Below are positions 1-7,746 of a DNA stretch of 64,000 bases, in pieces. The DNA is from Caldovatus aquaticus. GTDB lineage: Bacteria; Pseudomonadota; Alphaproteobacteria; Acetobacterales; Acetobacteraceae. Both the position numbers and the translations under genes were made by a program. The stretch's first letter is position 1. Each line of letters begins with the position of its first letter. The notes under the pieces were generated by a model that worked only from the letters and a program-made list of their open reading frames with translations, did not search any database and was not told the origin of the DNA. The DNA is taken from the NCBI RefSeq assembly GCF_019458025.1, contig NZ_JAHZUY010000013.1:1-64000 (forward strand), in the 5' to 3' direction.

Positions 1-126
1 CAGCACGGCGCCGAGCGCGTGCCACGCGGCGTGCCGGTCCGGCCCGATCGTCTTCATGATCTCGTCGAGCCAGATGTTGGTCGTCTGCACCGTCCGGTCG
101 AACACTTCAAGCCCGGTGGCCGCCAT
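1..126 (-). CDS. DUF2267 domain protein, N-terminal part (cut by window edge)
   Basis: Only the first 42 codons are inside the window; the gene continues beyond base 1. The visible N-terminus (MAATGLEVFDRTVQTTNIWL, then a DEIMKTIGPDR stretch) matches the start of DUF2267 proteins, small helical proteins of unknown biochemical role often found in stress gene clusters. An AAGGAGG Shine-Dalgarno sequence lies 7 bases before the ATG. A second DUF2267 gene sits at 13531-13953, so the two bracket the island. An FNR-type box with a well-placed AT-rich -10 lies upstream (250-291). Function is unknown; the family call is fairly secure despite truncation. Confidence 0.7.
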   Translation of the reverse strand, partial: MAATGLEVFDRTVQTTNIWLDEIMKTIGPDRHAAWHALGAVL

Positions 127-249
127 GGTCGTGCCTCCTTCCCGATGCCGACGGCATCCGCGCGCCCCGCCCCGTGCTGCCGATCCCCGTCCGCGGCCCC
201 GGGGGAGCCGCCTGCCGGCGGCGGGCGCATCGCTGCCGCATTTTTTCAA

Positions 250-291
250 ATTTATGCGCGGGCGCCGCGCGCCGTTCTTGATCTGGATCAG
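250..291 (-). promoter_or_regulatory. FNR/FixK-type box plus -10, driving the leftward DUF2267 gene
   Basis: TTGATCTGGATCAG at 278-291 matches TTGAT-N4-ATCAA in 9 of 10 positions. On the minus strand a CATAAA hexamer (256-251) falls about 29 bases from the box centre, as expected when an FNR/CRP-family activator sits at about -41.5. This AT-rich patch (ttttttcaaatttatg, 241-256) stands out sharply from the GC-rich surroundings. No comparable -10 is seen rightward, so the site probably serves the DUF2267 gene rather than polX. The responding regulator (FNR, FixK, Dnr) cannot be named from sequence. Confidence 0.55.
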
Positions 292-387
292 GCCGCAGGG
301 CCGGCGGCGCGGGCGCCCCACGGGTGACGCCGCGCGACCACTCGTGATCTGCTGCGCGGCCGGAAACATCCGCAGCAGCGAGGGCCC

Positions 388-2115
388 ATGCCGGTCACCA
401 ACGCCGACATCGCCGCCGAGCTCGACAGGATCGCCGACCTGCTGGACATCGAGGGCGCGAACCCGTTCCGCGTCCGCGCCTACCGGCGCGCCGCCCGGAT
501 CGTGGAGGGGCTGCCGCGCAGCGTCGCCGACATGCTCGCCGCCGGCGAGGATCTCGACGCGCTGCCGGGGATCGGCAAGGATCTCGCGGGCAAGATCGCC
601 GCCATCGCCGCCGGACAGCATCCGCCGCTGCTCGCGGAGCTCGAGCGCGAGGTCCCGCCCGGTATCACCGCGCTGCTGGCGATCCCCGGCCTCGGGCCGA
701 AGCGCGTGCGCACCCTCTACGAGACGCTCGGCATCACCGACGTCGCGGCGCTCGCCGCCGCGGCGCGCGCCGGCCGGCTGCGCTCGATCCCCGGCTTCGG
801 CCCGGTCATCGAGGCGAAGATCCTGGAGGCGCTGTCCCGCGGCGAGGGGCAGCCGCGCCGGCTCAAGCTGCGCGCGGCCGAGCAGATCGTCGAGCCGCTG
901 CTGCGGCATCTGCGCCAGGGCCGGGGGATCCTGGCGGCCGAGGTCGCGGGCAGCTACCGGCGCCGGCGCGAGACGGTCGGCGACCTCGACCTGGTGGTGG
1001 CGAGCGAGACGCCGGAGGCGGCCATCGCGCATTTCCTCGGCTACGACGAGATCGCGCAGGTCGCCGAGCGCGGTCCGACGCGCGCCCGGGTGGTCCTGCG
1101 CAACGGCACGCAGGTGGACCTGCGCGCGGTCGAGCCCGCCTCCTACGGGGCCGCGCTGCTCTACTTCACCGGCTCGCAGGCGCACGACATCGCACTGCGG
1201 CGGATCGCCGTGGAGAAGGGCCTGAAGCTCAACGAGTACGGCCTGTTCCGCGGGCGGCGGCGCATCGCCGGCCGCACCGAGGAGGAGATCTACGCCGCGC
1301 TGGGCCTGGCGCCGATCCCGCCCGAGCTGCGCGAGGACCTGGGCGAGATCGCGGCCGCCCGCGAGGGCCGGCTGCCGCGCCTCGTCACGGCCGCCGACAT
1401 CCGCGGCGACCTGCACGCCCACACCGACGCGACCGACGGCCGCGCGAGCCTCAAGGACATGGCGCAGGCGGCGCGGGACCGCGGCTACGCCTACCTCGCC
1501 ATCACCGACCACAGCCGCCGCCTGACCATGGCGCACGGCCTGGGCCCGAAGGAGCTGGCGCGCCAGGTCGCCGCCATCCGCCGGCTGAACGCGACGCTGG
1601 GCGGCGGCTTCACCCTGCTCGCCTCGATCGAGGTGGACATCCTGGAGGACGGCCGCCTGGACCTGCCGGATGCCGTGCTCGCCGACCTCGACCTCGTGGT
1701 CGGCGCCATCCACTCGCATTTCGGGCTGTCGCGGGAGAAGCAGACGGAGCGCCTGCTGCGCGCGATGGACAACCGCCACCTCGACATCATCGCCCATCCC
1801 ACCGGCCGGATGATCAACGCCCGCCCGCCCTATCCGCTCGACATGGAGCGGCTGCTGCGCGCGGCGCGGGAGCGCGGCTGCCACTTCGAGGTCAACGCGC
1901 AGCCGGACCGGCTCGACCTTTCCGACAGCCTCTGCCGTCTGGCCAAGGAGATCGGCGTGAAGGTCGCGATCTCGACCGACGCCCACGGCCCGGAGGAGCT
2001 GGCCTTCATGCGCTACGGCGTGGACCAGGCGCGGCGCGGCTGGCTGGAGCCCGACGACGTCCTCAACACCCGCCCGCTGCCCGAGCTGATGGCGCTGCTG
2101 CGCCGCGGGGCGTAG
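388..2115 (+). CDS. polX: DNA polymerase/3'-5' exonuclease PolX
   Basis: 575 aa, the usual length for bacterial family X polymerases, which fill short gaps in base-excision and end repair. Helix-hairpin-helix elements appear at about residues 52-68 (LPGIGKDLAGKI), 97-114 (IPGLGPKRV) and 133-145. The polymerase X nucleotidyltransferase motif GSYRRRRETVGDLDLVV lies at about 188-204 with the metal-binding GDLD. A C-terminal PHP phosphoesterase domain begins near residue 337 with DLHAHTDATDG and a second histidine motif ITDHS near 372; in characterised PolX proteins this domain carries the 3'-5' exonuclease. The ATG is preceded by GCGAGGG. It is transcribed away from the DUF2267 gene and may have its own promoter, which I could not identify. 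Confidence 0.93.
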   Translation: MPVTNADIAAELDRIADLLDIEGANPFRVRAYRRAARIVEGLPRSVADMLAAGEDLDALPGIGKDLAGKIAAIAAGQHPPLLAELEREVPPGITALLAIPGLGPKRVRTLYETLGITDVAALAAAARAGRLRSIPGFGPVIEAKILEALSRGEGQPRRLKLRAAEQIVEPLLRHLRQGRGILAAEVAGSYRRRRETVGDLDLVVASETPEAAIAHFLGYDEIAQVAERGPTRARVVLRNGTQVDLRAVEPASYGAALLYFTGSQAHDIALRRIAVEKGLKLNEYGLFRGRRRIAGRTEEEIYAALGLAPIPPELREDLGEIAAAREGRLPRLVTAADIRGDLHAHTDATDGRASLKDMAQAARDRGYAYLAITDHSRRLTMAHGLGPKELARQVAAIRRLNATLGGGFTLLASIEVDILEDGRLDLPDAVLADLDLVVGAIHSHFGLSREKQTERLLRAMDNRHLDIIAHPTGRMINARPPYPLDMERLLRAARERGCHFEVNAQPDRLDLSDSLCRLAKEIGVKVAISTDAHGPEELAFMRYGVDQARRGWLEPDDVLNTRPLPELMALLRRGA

Positions 2116-2288
2116 CGCGGGCGCCGCCGGCGCGCCCGCCCCGCGCGCTTCCCGCCCGGTTTCGACCGCGGCCGGTCGGCGCCCGGCGGGGGCGAGCCGG
2201 CCGCCGCATTTCCCCCGCCGCGGCCGGCCGCGCTAGGCTGGGCCGGACGACAGCGGATGGCGCGCGGTGGCGGCCGTCGGGGAGGCGC

Positions 2289-4205
2289 ATGCTCGAACTC
2301 GCCATCGTCCTCGTCCTCGTCCTCCTGAACGGCTTCTTCGCCCTCTCGGAACTGGCGGTGGTCGCGGCCCGCCGCCCGCGCCTGCGCGCCATGGCCGAGG
2401 CGGGCCGCCCGGGGGCGCGGGCGGCGCTCGCCCTGGCCGACGACCCGGCCCGCTTCCTGTCCACGGTGCAGATCGGCATCACCCTGGTCGGTATCCTCGC
2501 CGGCGCCTTCTCCGGCGCCTCGCTGGGCGGGCGGCTGGCGGCGCTGCTGGCCGGGCTCGGCCTGCCGCGCGGGCTTGCCGAGCCGGTCGGCTTCGGGGCG
2601 GTGGTGCTCGCGGTCACCTACCTCTCGATCGTCGTCGGCGAACTCGTGCCCAAGCGTCTCGCCCTGCGCGACGCCGAGCGCCTCGCCTGCCTCGTCGCGC
2701 CCGTCATGACCGTGCTCGCGCGCGTCGCCGCCCCCGCCGCCTGGCTGCTCGACGCCTCGAGCGACCTGGTCTTCCGCCTGCTCGGCCGCAGTCCCGAGGA
2801 GGCCGCGGAGCGGGTGACGGAGGAGGACGTGCGCCACCTGGTGGCCGAGGCGGAGCGGTCCGGCGCGATCGAGGCGGCCGAGCGGCGCATGATCGCGGGC
2901 GTGCTGCGCCTCGGCGAGCGGTCGGTGCGCGCCGTCATGACGCCGCGCGGCGAGGTGGACTGGATCGACGCGACGGCGGGACCGGAGGCGGCGCGGGAGG
3001 TCGTGCTGCGCTCCCCGCACGCGCGCCTGCCGGTGGGCGAGGGCTCGCCCGACGCGATCCTGGGCGTGATCCAGGCGCGCGACCTGCTCGCCGCGCTGCT
3101 GCGCGGCGAGAAGCCCGACCTGCGGGCGATGGCCCGACCGGCCCCCGCGGTGCCGGACACGGCCGACGCGCTCGACGTGCTGGCGACGCTGCGCGAGGCC
3201 GCGGTGCCGATGGCGCTGGTGCACGACGAGTACGGGAACTTCGAGGGCCTGGTCACGCCGGCCGACCTCACCGAGGCGATCGTCGGCGCGTTCCGCGCCG
3301 ACCTGGACGAGGAGGAGGAGCCCAAGGCGGTGCGGCGCGAGGATGGCTCCTGGCTGCTCGCGGGCTGGATGCCGGCCGACGAGATGGCCGAGCGGCTCGG
3401 CCTTCGGCTGCCGGAGGAGCGGCCCTACCACACGGTGGCCGGCTTCGTGCTCGCCACGCTGGGCCGCCTGCCGCAGGTGGGGGACGCCGCGCTGGCGCAG
3501 GGCTGGCGCTTCGAGGTCGTGGACATGGATGGCCGCCGCATCGACAAGGTCCTGGCCGCGCCCGCGGGATCGGCGCTGGCCCCCGCGGCGCCGCGCCGGC
3601 CGGGCAGCGGCCCGGCGCGAGGGTGGGGGCAGGGGGGTGGCGGGACCGGGGCGCCCGCGGGCGGCGCCCCCGCCGCCTCACCGCCTCGGGCTGCGGCCGT
3701 AGCGGCCGACGAGCTCGGTCGTGGCGATCACGTGCGGCCGGGCCAGGGCGAGCACCTCCGCGCAGGTCGGCGCGCGCGCCGTCACCGCCGCGCCGAGCGG
3801 CCGGTCGAGCGCGAGCAGCCGGAAGACGTAGCGGTGGGGCGGATCGCCCGGCGGCGGGCACGGCCCGCCGTAGCCGACATGGCCGAAATCGTTCACCGCC
3901 TGCCGGAAGACGTGCCCGGAATCCGCGGCGCCGGCCCCTTCCGGCAGGCCGTCGAAGGAGGGCGGGAGGTCGAAGGCGACCCAGTGGCGGAACACGCCCC
4001 GCGGCACGTCGGGGTCCTCGCAGGCCAGGAGGAGCGCGCCGGCCCGCGGCGGCACGCCCGACCAGGCGAGGGGCGGCGAGACGTTGTGCCCGTCGCAGGT
4101 GTAGGCCTTCGGGATGGTTCCGCCCGGGGGGAAGGCGGGGCTCGAGAGAGTCATCGTCATCGCGCGATCCTCCGGCCGCCGTGCCATGGCGCGCGGCCAT
4201 CCTAG
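2289..4205 (+). CDS. CNNM/CorC-like transporter protein (hemolysin family) with an abnormally long reading frame
   Basis: The first about 435 residues form a standard CNNM/DUF21 hemolysin-family protein. A hydrophobic N-terminus (LELAIVLVLVLLNGFFALSE) and further membrane segments run to about residue 150, a CBS-domain pair spans about 205-325, and a CorC_HlyC domain ends near residue 430 (WRFEVVDMDGRRIDKVL). Such proteins are membrane-bound and linked to Mg2+/Co2+ homeostasis. No stop codon follows at the family's usual end. The frame stays open for roughly 200 more Pro/Arg/Gly-rich codons to the TAG at 4205 and runs antisense through all of the YbhB gene. The tail is probably not functional; a lost stop or simple GC-driven readthrough is likely. 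Identity of the first 435 residues is secure, the true C-terminus is not. Confidence 0.8.
   Translation: MLELAIVLVLVLLNGFFALSELAVVAARRPRLRAMAEAGRPGARAALALADDPARFLSTVQIGITLVGILAGAFSGASLGGRLAALLAGLGLPRGLAEPVGFGAVVLAVTYLSIVVGELVPKRLALRDAERLACLVAPVMTVLARVAAPAAWLLDASSDLVFRLLGRSPEEAAERVTEEDVRHLVAEAERSGAIEAAERRMIAGVLRLGERSVRAVMTPRGEVDWIDATAGPEAAREVVLRSPHARLPVGEGSPDAILGVIQARDLLAALLRGEKPDLRAMARPAPAVPDTADALDVLATLREAAVPMALVHDEYGNFEGLVTPADLTEAIVGAFRADLDEEEEPKAVRREDGSWLLAGWMPADEMAERLGLRLPEERPYHTVAGFVLATLGRLPQVGDAALAQGWRFEVVDMDGRRIDKVLAAPAGSALAPAAPRRPGSGPARGWGQGGGGTGAPAGGAPAASPPRAAAVAADELGRGDHVRPGQGEHLRAGRRARRHRRAERPVEREQPEDVAVGRIARRRARPAVADMAEIVHRLPEDVPGIRGAGPFRQAVEGGREVEGDPVAEHAPRHVGVLAGQEERAGPRRHARPGEGRRDVVPVAGVGLRDGSARGEGGARESHRHRAILRPPCHGARPS
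3678..4160 (-). CDS. YbhB/YbcL family Raf kinase inhibitor-like (PEBP) protein
   Basis: 160 aa, typical for bacterial phosphatidylethanolamine-binding-protein homologues. Motifs seen are SPPLAWSGVP, CEDPDVPRGVFRHWVAFDLP (the DPD...HWV ligand-pocket signature) and GYGGPCPPPGDPPHRYVF. The ATG at 4160 is preceded by GGAGGATCGCGCG, which makes it a better start than the longer open frame upstream. The bacterial family has no settled biochemical role. It lies wholly antisense to the tail of the CNNM-like reading frame. An FNR-type box with a good -10 (4199-4240) stands directly upstream, tying it to the stress island. Confidence 0.88.
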   Translation of the reverse strand: MTMTLSSPAFPPGGTIPKAYTCDGHNVSPPLAWSGVPPRAGALLLACEDPDVPRGVFRHWVAFDLPPSFDGLPEGAGAADSGHVFRQAVNDFGHVGYGGPCPPPGDPPHRYVFRLLALDRPLGAAVTARAPTCAEVLALARPHVIATTELVGRYGRSPRR

Positions 4206-4240
4206 GCGGCCGCGGCCGTGGCGCGGCTGATCTGCGTCAA
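4199..4240 (-). promoter_or_regulatory. FNR/FixK-type box plus -10 before the YbhB gene
   Basis: CTGATCTGCGTCAA at 4227-4240 matches TTGAT-N4-ATCAA at 8 of 10 positions; the GTCAA half is also common in FixK/Dnr sites. On the minus strand TAGGAT (4204-4199, 4 of 6 to TATAAT) lies at the -12 to -7 position predicted from a box centred at -41.5. The implied transcript start is near 4192, about 30 bases before the ATG. Confidence 0.5.
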
Positions 4241-4301
4241 TGGGGGCGGCGCGGGGCGCCCGAGGGGACGCCACGGGGCCCGGCCGGGCGCCCCCTGTGC
4301 C

Positions 4302-4586
4302 TCAGGCGTCCTCGGCGTCGGGCTGGGCGAGGTCCTGCGGGCCGCGCACGGTATCGGTGTCCGGCGCGGGCGGCGGCGGCGTGTGCGCCAGGATCGGAGG
4401 CCGCACGGCGCGGTCGCTGGCGATCTGCCAGCCGGCCTCCTCGTAGCGGGCGATCATCTCCTCGTGCCGGTCGGAGCCGTAGCTGGCGATCACCCGGCCT
4501 GCGGCGTCGAGGATGTCGGTGCCGCGGTCGTCCGTGACGATGCGCAGGCGGCCTTGGCCGGGTCCGTGGAGTTCGGTTTCGCGCAT
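4302..4586 (-). CDS. Small protein of unknown function
   Basis: 94 aa, family not recognised. The N-terminal half (GRLRIVTDDRGTDILDAAGR then VIASYGSDRHEEMIARYEEA) looks like a small alpha/beta domain; the C-terminus is Pro/Asp-rich and probably disordered. GGAGGCACGCG before the ATG at 4586 supports expression. No signal peptide or membrane segment. It lies between the YbhB and HicA-like genes, all on the minus strand, with about 270 GC-rich bases upstream in which I see no promoter. Confidence 0.6.
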   Translation of the reverse strand: MRETELHGPGQGRLRIVTDDRGTDILDAAGRVIASYGSDRHEEMIARYEEAGWQIASDRAVRPPILAHTPPPPAPDTDTVRGPQDLAQPDAEDA

Positions 4587-4855
4587 CGCGCGTGCCTCCG
4601 CTCGACGGAAGGAAGGGATACCCCGGGCCGGGCGCGGCGGAACCCGCCGGCCGGCCGGTTCGCCGCGACGCCCGGCGTGGCACGGGGGGCGGACGCGGTG
4701 TCTCCGGCCGCCGCGCCGCTCGCACCCGCCCGCGGCGGACGCGGCGTGCCGGGTCGGGGCGCGCGCCGGCCCGGATCGCCGGGTCACGGACGCCCCGCCG
4801 CCGTGCCCGCGGGGGGCGCGGCCCGGCAGGGCCCATCGGCGGCTCCGCCTGGCGG

Positions 4856-5089
4856 TCAGACCCGGCTCGCCTCGCCGGGCAACTCGGACCAGTCGAGGCC
4901 CAGGCGCTCGCAGACTTCGCGGACCAGTTCCGGATCGAGCCGGTCGTGCGAGCCGACGAGGGGCAGCTCGGCGGTCCGGCCATCCCGCACCACCGTGACG
5001 GTGGGGTGGCCCTGGCCGTGGCCACGCTCGTGGCGGCGGAAATAGCAGCCGCGCTCGGCAAGCCATTTGCGGAAGGTGGCGCTCTGCAT
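4856..5089 (-). CDS. HicA-like (YcfA-type) small protein without a visible HicB partner
   Basis: 77 aa. The N-terminus (SATFRKWLAERGCYFRRHER) and following GHGQGHPTVTVV segment resemble the double-stranded-RNA-binding-like fold of HicA toxins, which cleave mRNA using a conserved His in a GSHH/GSHxxF motif. Here that motif is altered to GHGQGHPT, with a later GSH at about residues 46-48. The C-terminus LDPELVREVCERLGL resembles the HicA terminal helix. AAGGGAG eight bases before the ATG supports a real gene. No HicB antitoxin gene is adjacent on either side. It may be a domesticated or solo RNA-binding protein rather than an active toxin. Confidence 0.5.
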   Translation of the reverse strand: MQSATFRKWLAERGCYFRRHERGHGQGHPTVTVVRDGRTAELPLVGSHDRLDPELVREVCERLGLDWSELPGEASRV

Positions 5090-5512
5090 GCGGATGCTCC
5101 CTTGCGATCGGTCGCCGGGGCGGGGCCGTGGCGCCCCGCCGTCGGCCGGAGGCTTCGGCCCTTACCCCGCCGGCCGGGTCCCCGCGGCCTCGGGGATCGC
5201 CATCGCCGCGGCGGCTCATCCGCCGGGGCCACGGAGCGCCGCCGTTCCGTCGCGCCCCGGGCCTCCCCCTGCGCGGGGCCGGGGCGCGCACGATCGCCCT
5301 CCCCGCGATGGCGGCCTCCCCGTCCGGGGCGCCGAAGACGTCGCGGCCGTCCTGCGGGCCGGGCGCGGCGGAGCCGCTCACCCCTTCCGCCGGCGGAGGG
5401 GCGGGCCGGACGCGGCCCGCCGCGCCGGCGGGGTCGCGCCGTCCTCCGGCGCGGCGCGCGGGAGGTGCGCCGGCATGACGGTGACTGCCACTGCCTCCTC
5501 CGCGCCTCGCCC
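5090..5512. other. 423-base stretch with no gene recognised
   Basis: It lies between the HicA-like gene start and the stop of the hibernation-factor gene. The open frames here are low-complexity Pro/Arg/Gly translations with no start signals. No FNR-type box, T-run terminator or repeat was seen. Part of it must hold the promoter of the HicA-like gene. Confidence 0.5.
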
Positions 5513-6082
5513 TCAGCCGGCCGAACGGTGCCGGTGGACCGGATGCACGACGACGGCCTGCGGCCCCTTCTCGCCCTCCTCCACGGAGAGGTGGACCGGA
5601 TCGCCGACGCGCAGCTCGTCGAAGGCGTTGCCGGAGACGCTGTTGCGATGGAAATAGACCTCCTCGCCGTCCTCCGTCTCGATGAAGCCGTAGTCCTCGC
5701 CGGCGATGAACCGCGCGACCCGGCCGCGGCGCATCGCCGGCCCGTGCTGCTTCACCTGGCGGCGCAGCTTGCGCACATGGTCCTCGAGCTGGCGGATGGC
5801 CGCGTCGAAGGCGTCGCGCACGGCCACGTAGGGGTCCTCGTGGGCGTGGTTCAGTGGGCCTTCCCGCGTCACGAAGACGTCGCCGCGCGGCACGAACACC
5901 TCGACGCGCGCGCGGTAGAGGCGCCCCTGGTGGTGGTGGCGGTGCGGCGCCTCGACGATGACGTGGCAGCGCAGGATGTCGTGCTCGAAACGCTCGAGCT
6001 CGGCCGCCTTGGCGCGGATGCGCGCCTCCAGCGCCGGCGACGGCTCCATGTCCTTGAAGGTGATCTGCAGCGGAACGGTCAT
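5513..6082 (-). CDS. HPF/RaiA-type ribosome hibernation factor fused to a cold-shock domain
   Basis: 189 aa. Residues 1-110 match the S30AE (HPF/YfiA/RaiA) ribosome-binding domain: VPLQITFKDMEPSPALEARI, then RCHVIVEAPHRHHHQGRLY and a DPYVAVRDAFDAAIRQLEDH helix. Residues about 120-185 form a cold-shock OB-fold (RGRVARFIAGEDYGFIETED, then EEVYFHRNSV) that carries the RNA-binding YGFI and VYFH motifs. HPF domains block the decoding centre of idle ribosomes; cold-shock domains bind single-stranded RNA. GAAGGA precedes the ATG at 6082. A perfect FNR-type box lies 70 bases upstream (6152-6165), suggesting induction on oxygen limitation. Confidence 0.88.
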   Translation of the reverse strand: MTVPLQITFKDMEPSPALEARIRAKAAELERFEHDILRCHVIVEAPHRHHHQGRLYRARVEVFVPRGDVFVTREGPLNHAHEDPYVAVRDAFDAAIRQLEDHVRKLRRQVKQHGPAMRRGRVARFIAGEDYGFIETEDGEEVYFHRNSVSGNAFDELRVGDPVHLSVEEGEKGPQAVVVHPVHRHRSAG

Positions 6083-6123
6083 TGGCCTGGTCCTTCGCGC
6101 GGCGACGGGCCGGCGCGCCGCGG

Positions 6124-6165
6124 ATCCTGGGGATCGGGGGCGGCGATCGCATTGATCCCCATCAA
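6124..6165 (-). promoter_or_regulatory. Perfect FNR/FixK box before the hibernation-factor gene
   Basis: TTGATCCCCATCAA at 6152-6165 matches TTGAT-N4-ATCAA in 10 of 10 positions. It sits just beyond the rtcB 3' end and can only serve the leftward hibernation-factor gene. CAGGAT on the minus strand (6129-6124) is at the predicted -10 distance, resembling the TAGGAT used at 4199-4204. Predicted transcript start is near 6117. Confidence 0.65.
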
Positions 6166-6291
6166 TGCTCCTGTGCCGCCGGCGGCCGGGCGACGGATCG
6201 CGGCGGCAGCGCCGGGGGCGCCCCGGGCGCCGCCGCGAGGCGCGGATCACGATGCGGCGAGCCGCCGGGGCGCATGGCCTCGTCCGCCGCC

Positions 6292-7715
6292 TCAGCCCTT
6301 GATGCAGATGAGGGGAGCGAGCCGCGCGACGCGGCGCGCGAGGCCGGCGCGCTCCGCCGCCCGCACCACCGCGCCCACGTCCTTGTAGGCGCCCGGCGCC
6401 TCCTCGGCGACGCCGCGCATCGAGGGGCTGCGCACCAGCACGCCGCGCGCTCGTCCACTACCTGCCGGCCGCTCCAGCGCCGGGTCGCGGCGTGGCGCGA
6501 CAGCGCGCGCCCGGCGCCGTGGCAGGCGGAGGCGAAGGAGCGCGCCTCGCTCTCGGGCGCGCCGACCAGCACGTAGGAGCCGGTGCCCATGCTGCCGCCG
6601 ATCAGCACCGGCTGGCCGACCGCGCGCAGCGCCGCGGGCAGCGCGGGATGCCCCGGGCCGAAGGCACGGGTCGCGCCCTTGCGGTGCACGAACAGCGTGC
6701 GCGGCCTGCCCTTCACCTGGTGGGTCTCGACCTTGCAGGTGTTGTGCGAGACGTCGAACAGCAGCCGGATCTCCGCCTGCGGGAAGAAGTGCCGCAGCAC
6801 GCGCCGGGCGTAGTGGCCGAGGATCTCGCGGTTGGCCAGCGCGCAATTGGTCGCGGCGCGCATGGCGCCGAGGTAGCGCCGCCCGACCTCCGAGGCGATC
6901 GGGGCGCAGGCGAGCTCGCGATCGGGCAGCGCGAGCCCCGCCGCCGCGGCGGCGACCGCCATCTCCTTGAGGAACTCCGAGCCGATCTGGTGGCCGAGCC
7001 CGCGCGAACCGCAATGGATCGTCACCACCACCTCGCCGGGGACCAGGCCGAAGGCGCGGGCCGTCGCCGGGTCGAAGACCTCCTCCACCGCCTGGATCTC
7101 GAGATAGTGGTTGCCGGAGCCGAGCGTGCCCATCTCGCGCCGCTGGCGTTCCTTGGCGCGGCCGGAGACGAATTCGGGGCGCGCCTCCTCGGCGCGGCCG
7201 CCCTCCTCGATGCGCTCGAGGTCGGCGGGCTCGCCCCAGCCCTGCTCGACGGCCCAGCGGGCGCCGCCGCACAGCATGGCGTCCATGGCCGCCGGGTCGA
7301 GCGTGATCGCGCCCTCGCTGCCGACGCCGGCCGGGATGGTGCGGGCGAGCGAGTCGGCGAGCGCGTCCTTCACCCGCTCCACCGCAGCGCGCGGGATGCC
7401 GGTGGTCATGGTGCGCACCCCGCAGGAGATGTCGAAGCCGACCCCGCCGGCGGAGACGACGCCGCCCTGCTCGGGGTCGAAGGCGGCGACGCCGCCGATC
7501 GGGAAGCCGTAGCCCCAGTGCGCGTCCGGCATCACGTAGCTCGCGCCGACGATGCCGGGCAGGGTCGCGACGTTGCTCGCCTGCTCGGCGACCTTGTCGT
7601 CCATGTCGCGGAGCAGCGCCTCGTCGGCGTAGAGGATCACGGGAACGCGCATCGCGCCGGTCGGCTCGATCCGCCAAGTCACCTCGTCCAGCCTCGTCAG
7701 GCGTGCCGGGTCCAT
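6292..7715 (-). pseudogene. rtcB: RtcB RNA-splicing ligase, frameshifted near its C-terminus
   Basis: RtcB joins 2',3'-cyclic phosphate and 5'-OH RNA ends using GTP and Mn2+. The frame from the ATG at 7715 (GAGGAG upstream) contains the family motifs [11 protein letters not shown] (metal Cys), [31 protein letters not shown] and [10 protein letters not shown], whose His accepts GMP. After VVDE near 6453 the frame is lost and would run as nonsense to 6162. The correct C-terminus ([20 protein letters not shown] then YKDVG, ending LICIKG) continues in another frame and stops at 6292. The break lies in a CGCGCG run (about 6443-6452) and equals a net loss of 1 or 7 bases. It is either a genuine mutation or a sequencing/assembly error; all other motifs are intact. 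Archease lies immediately upstream. Confidence 0.85.
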
Positions 7716-7746
7716 GCTCGCAGCTCCTCTTCCTCGCGCCTTCGGC

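Noticed and set aside
2116-2150. GC-rich hairpin after polX as an intrinsic terminator
   Set aside because: An 8-bp stem can be drawn, but no T-run follows on either strand and similar stems are everywhere in this GC-rich DNA.
6162-6291. RtcB ending at 6162 in the original frame
   Set aside because: The last about 100 residues of that frame resemble nothing, while the conserved RtcB C-terminus is present in the neighbouring frame ending at 6292.
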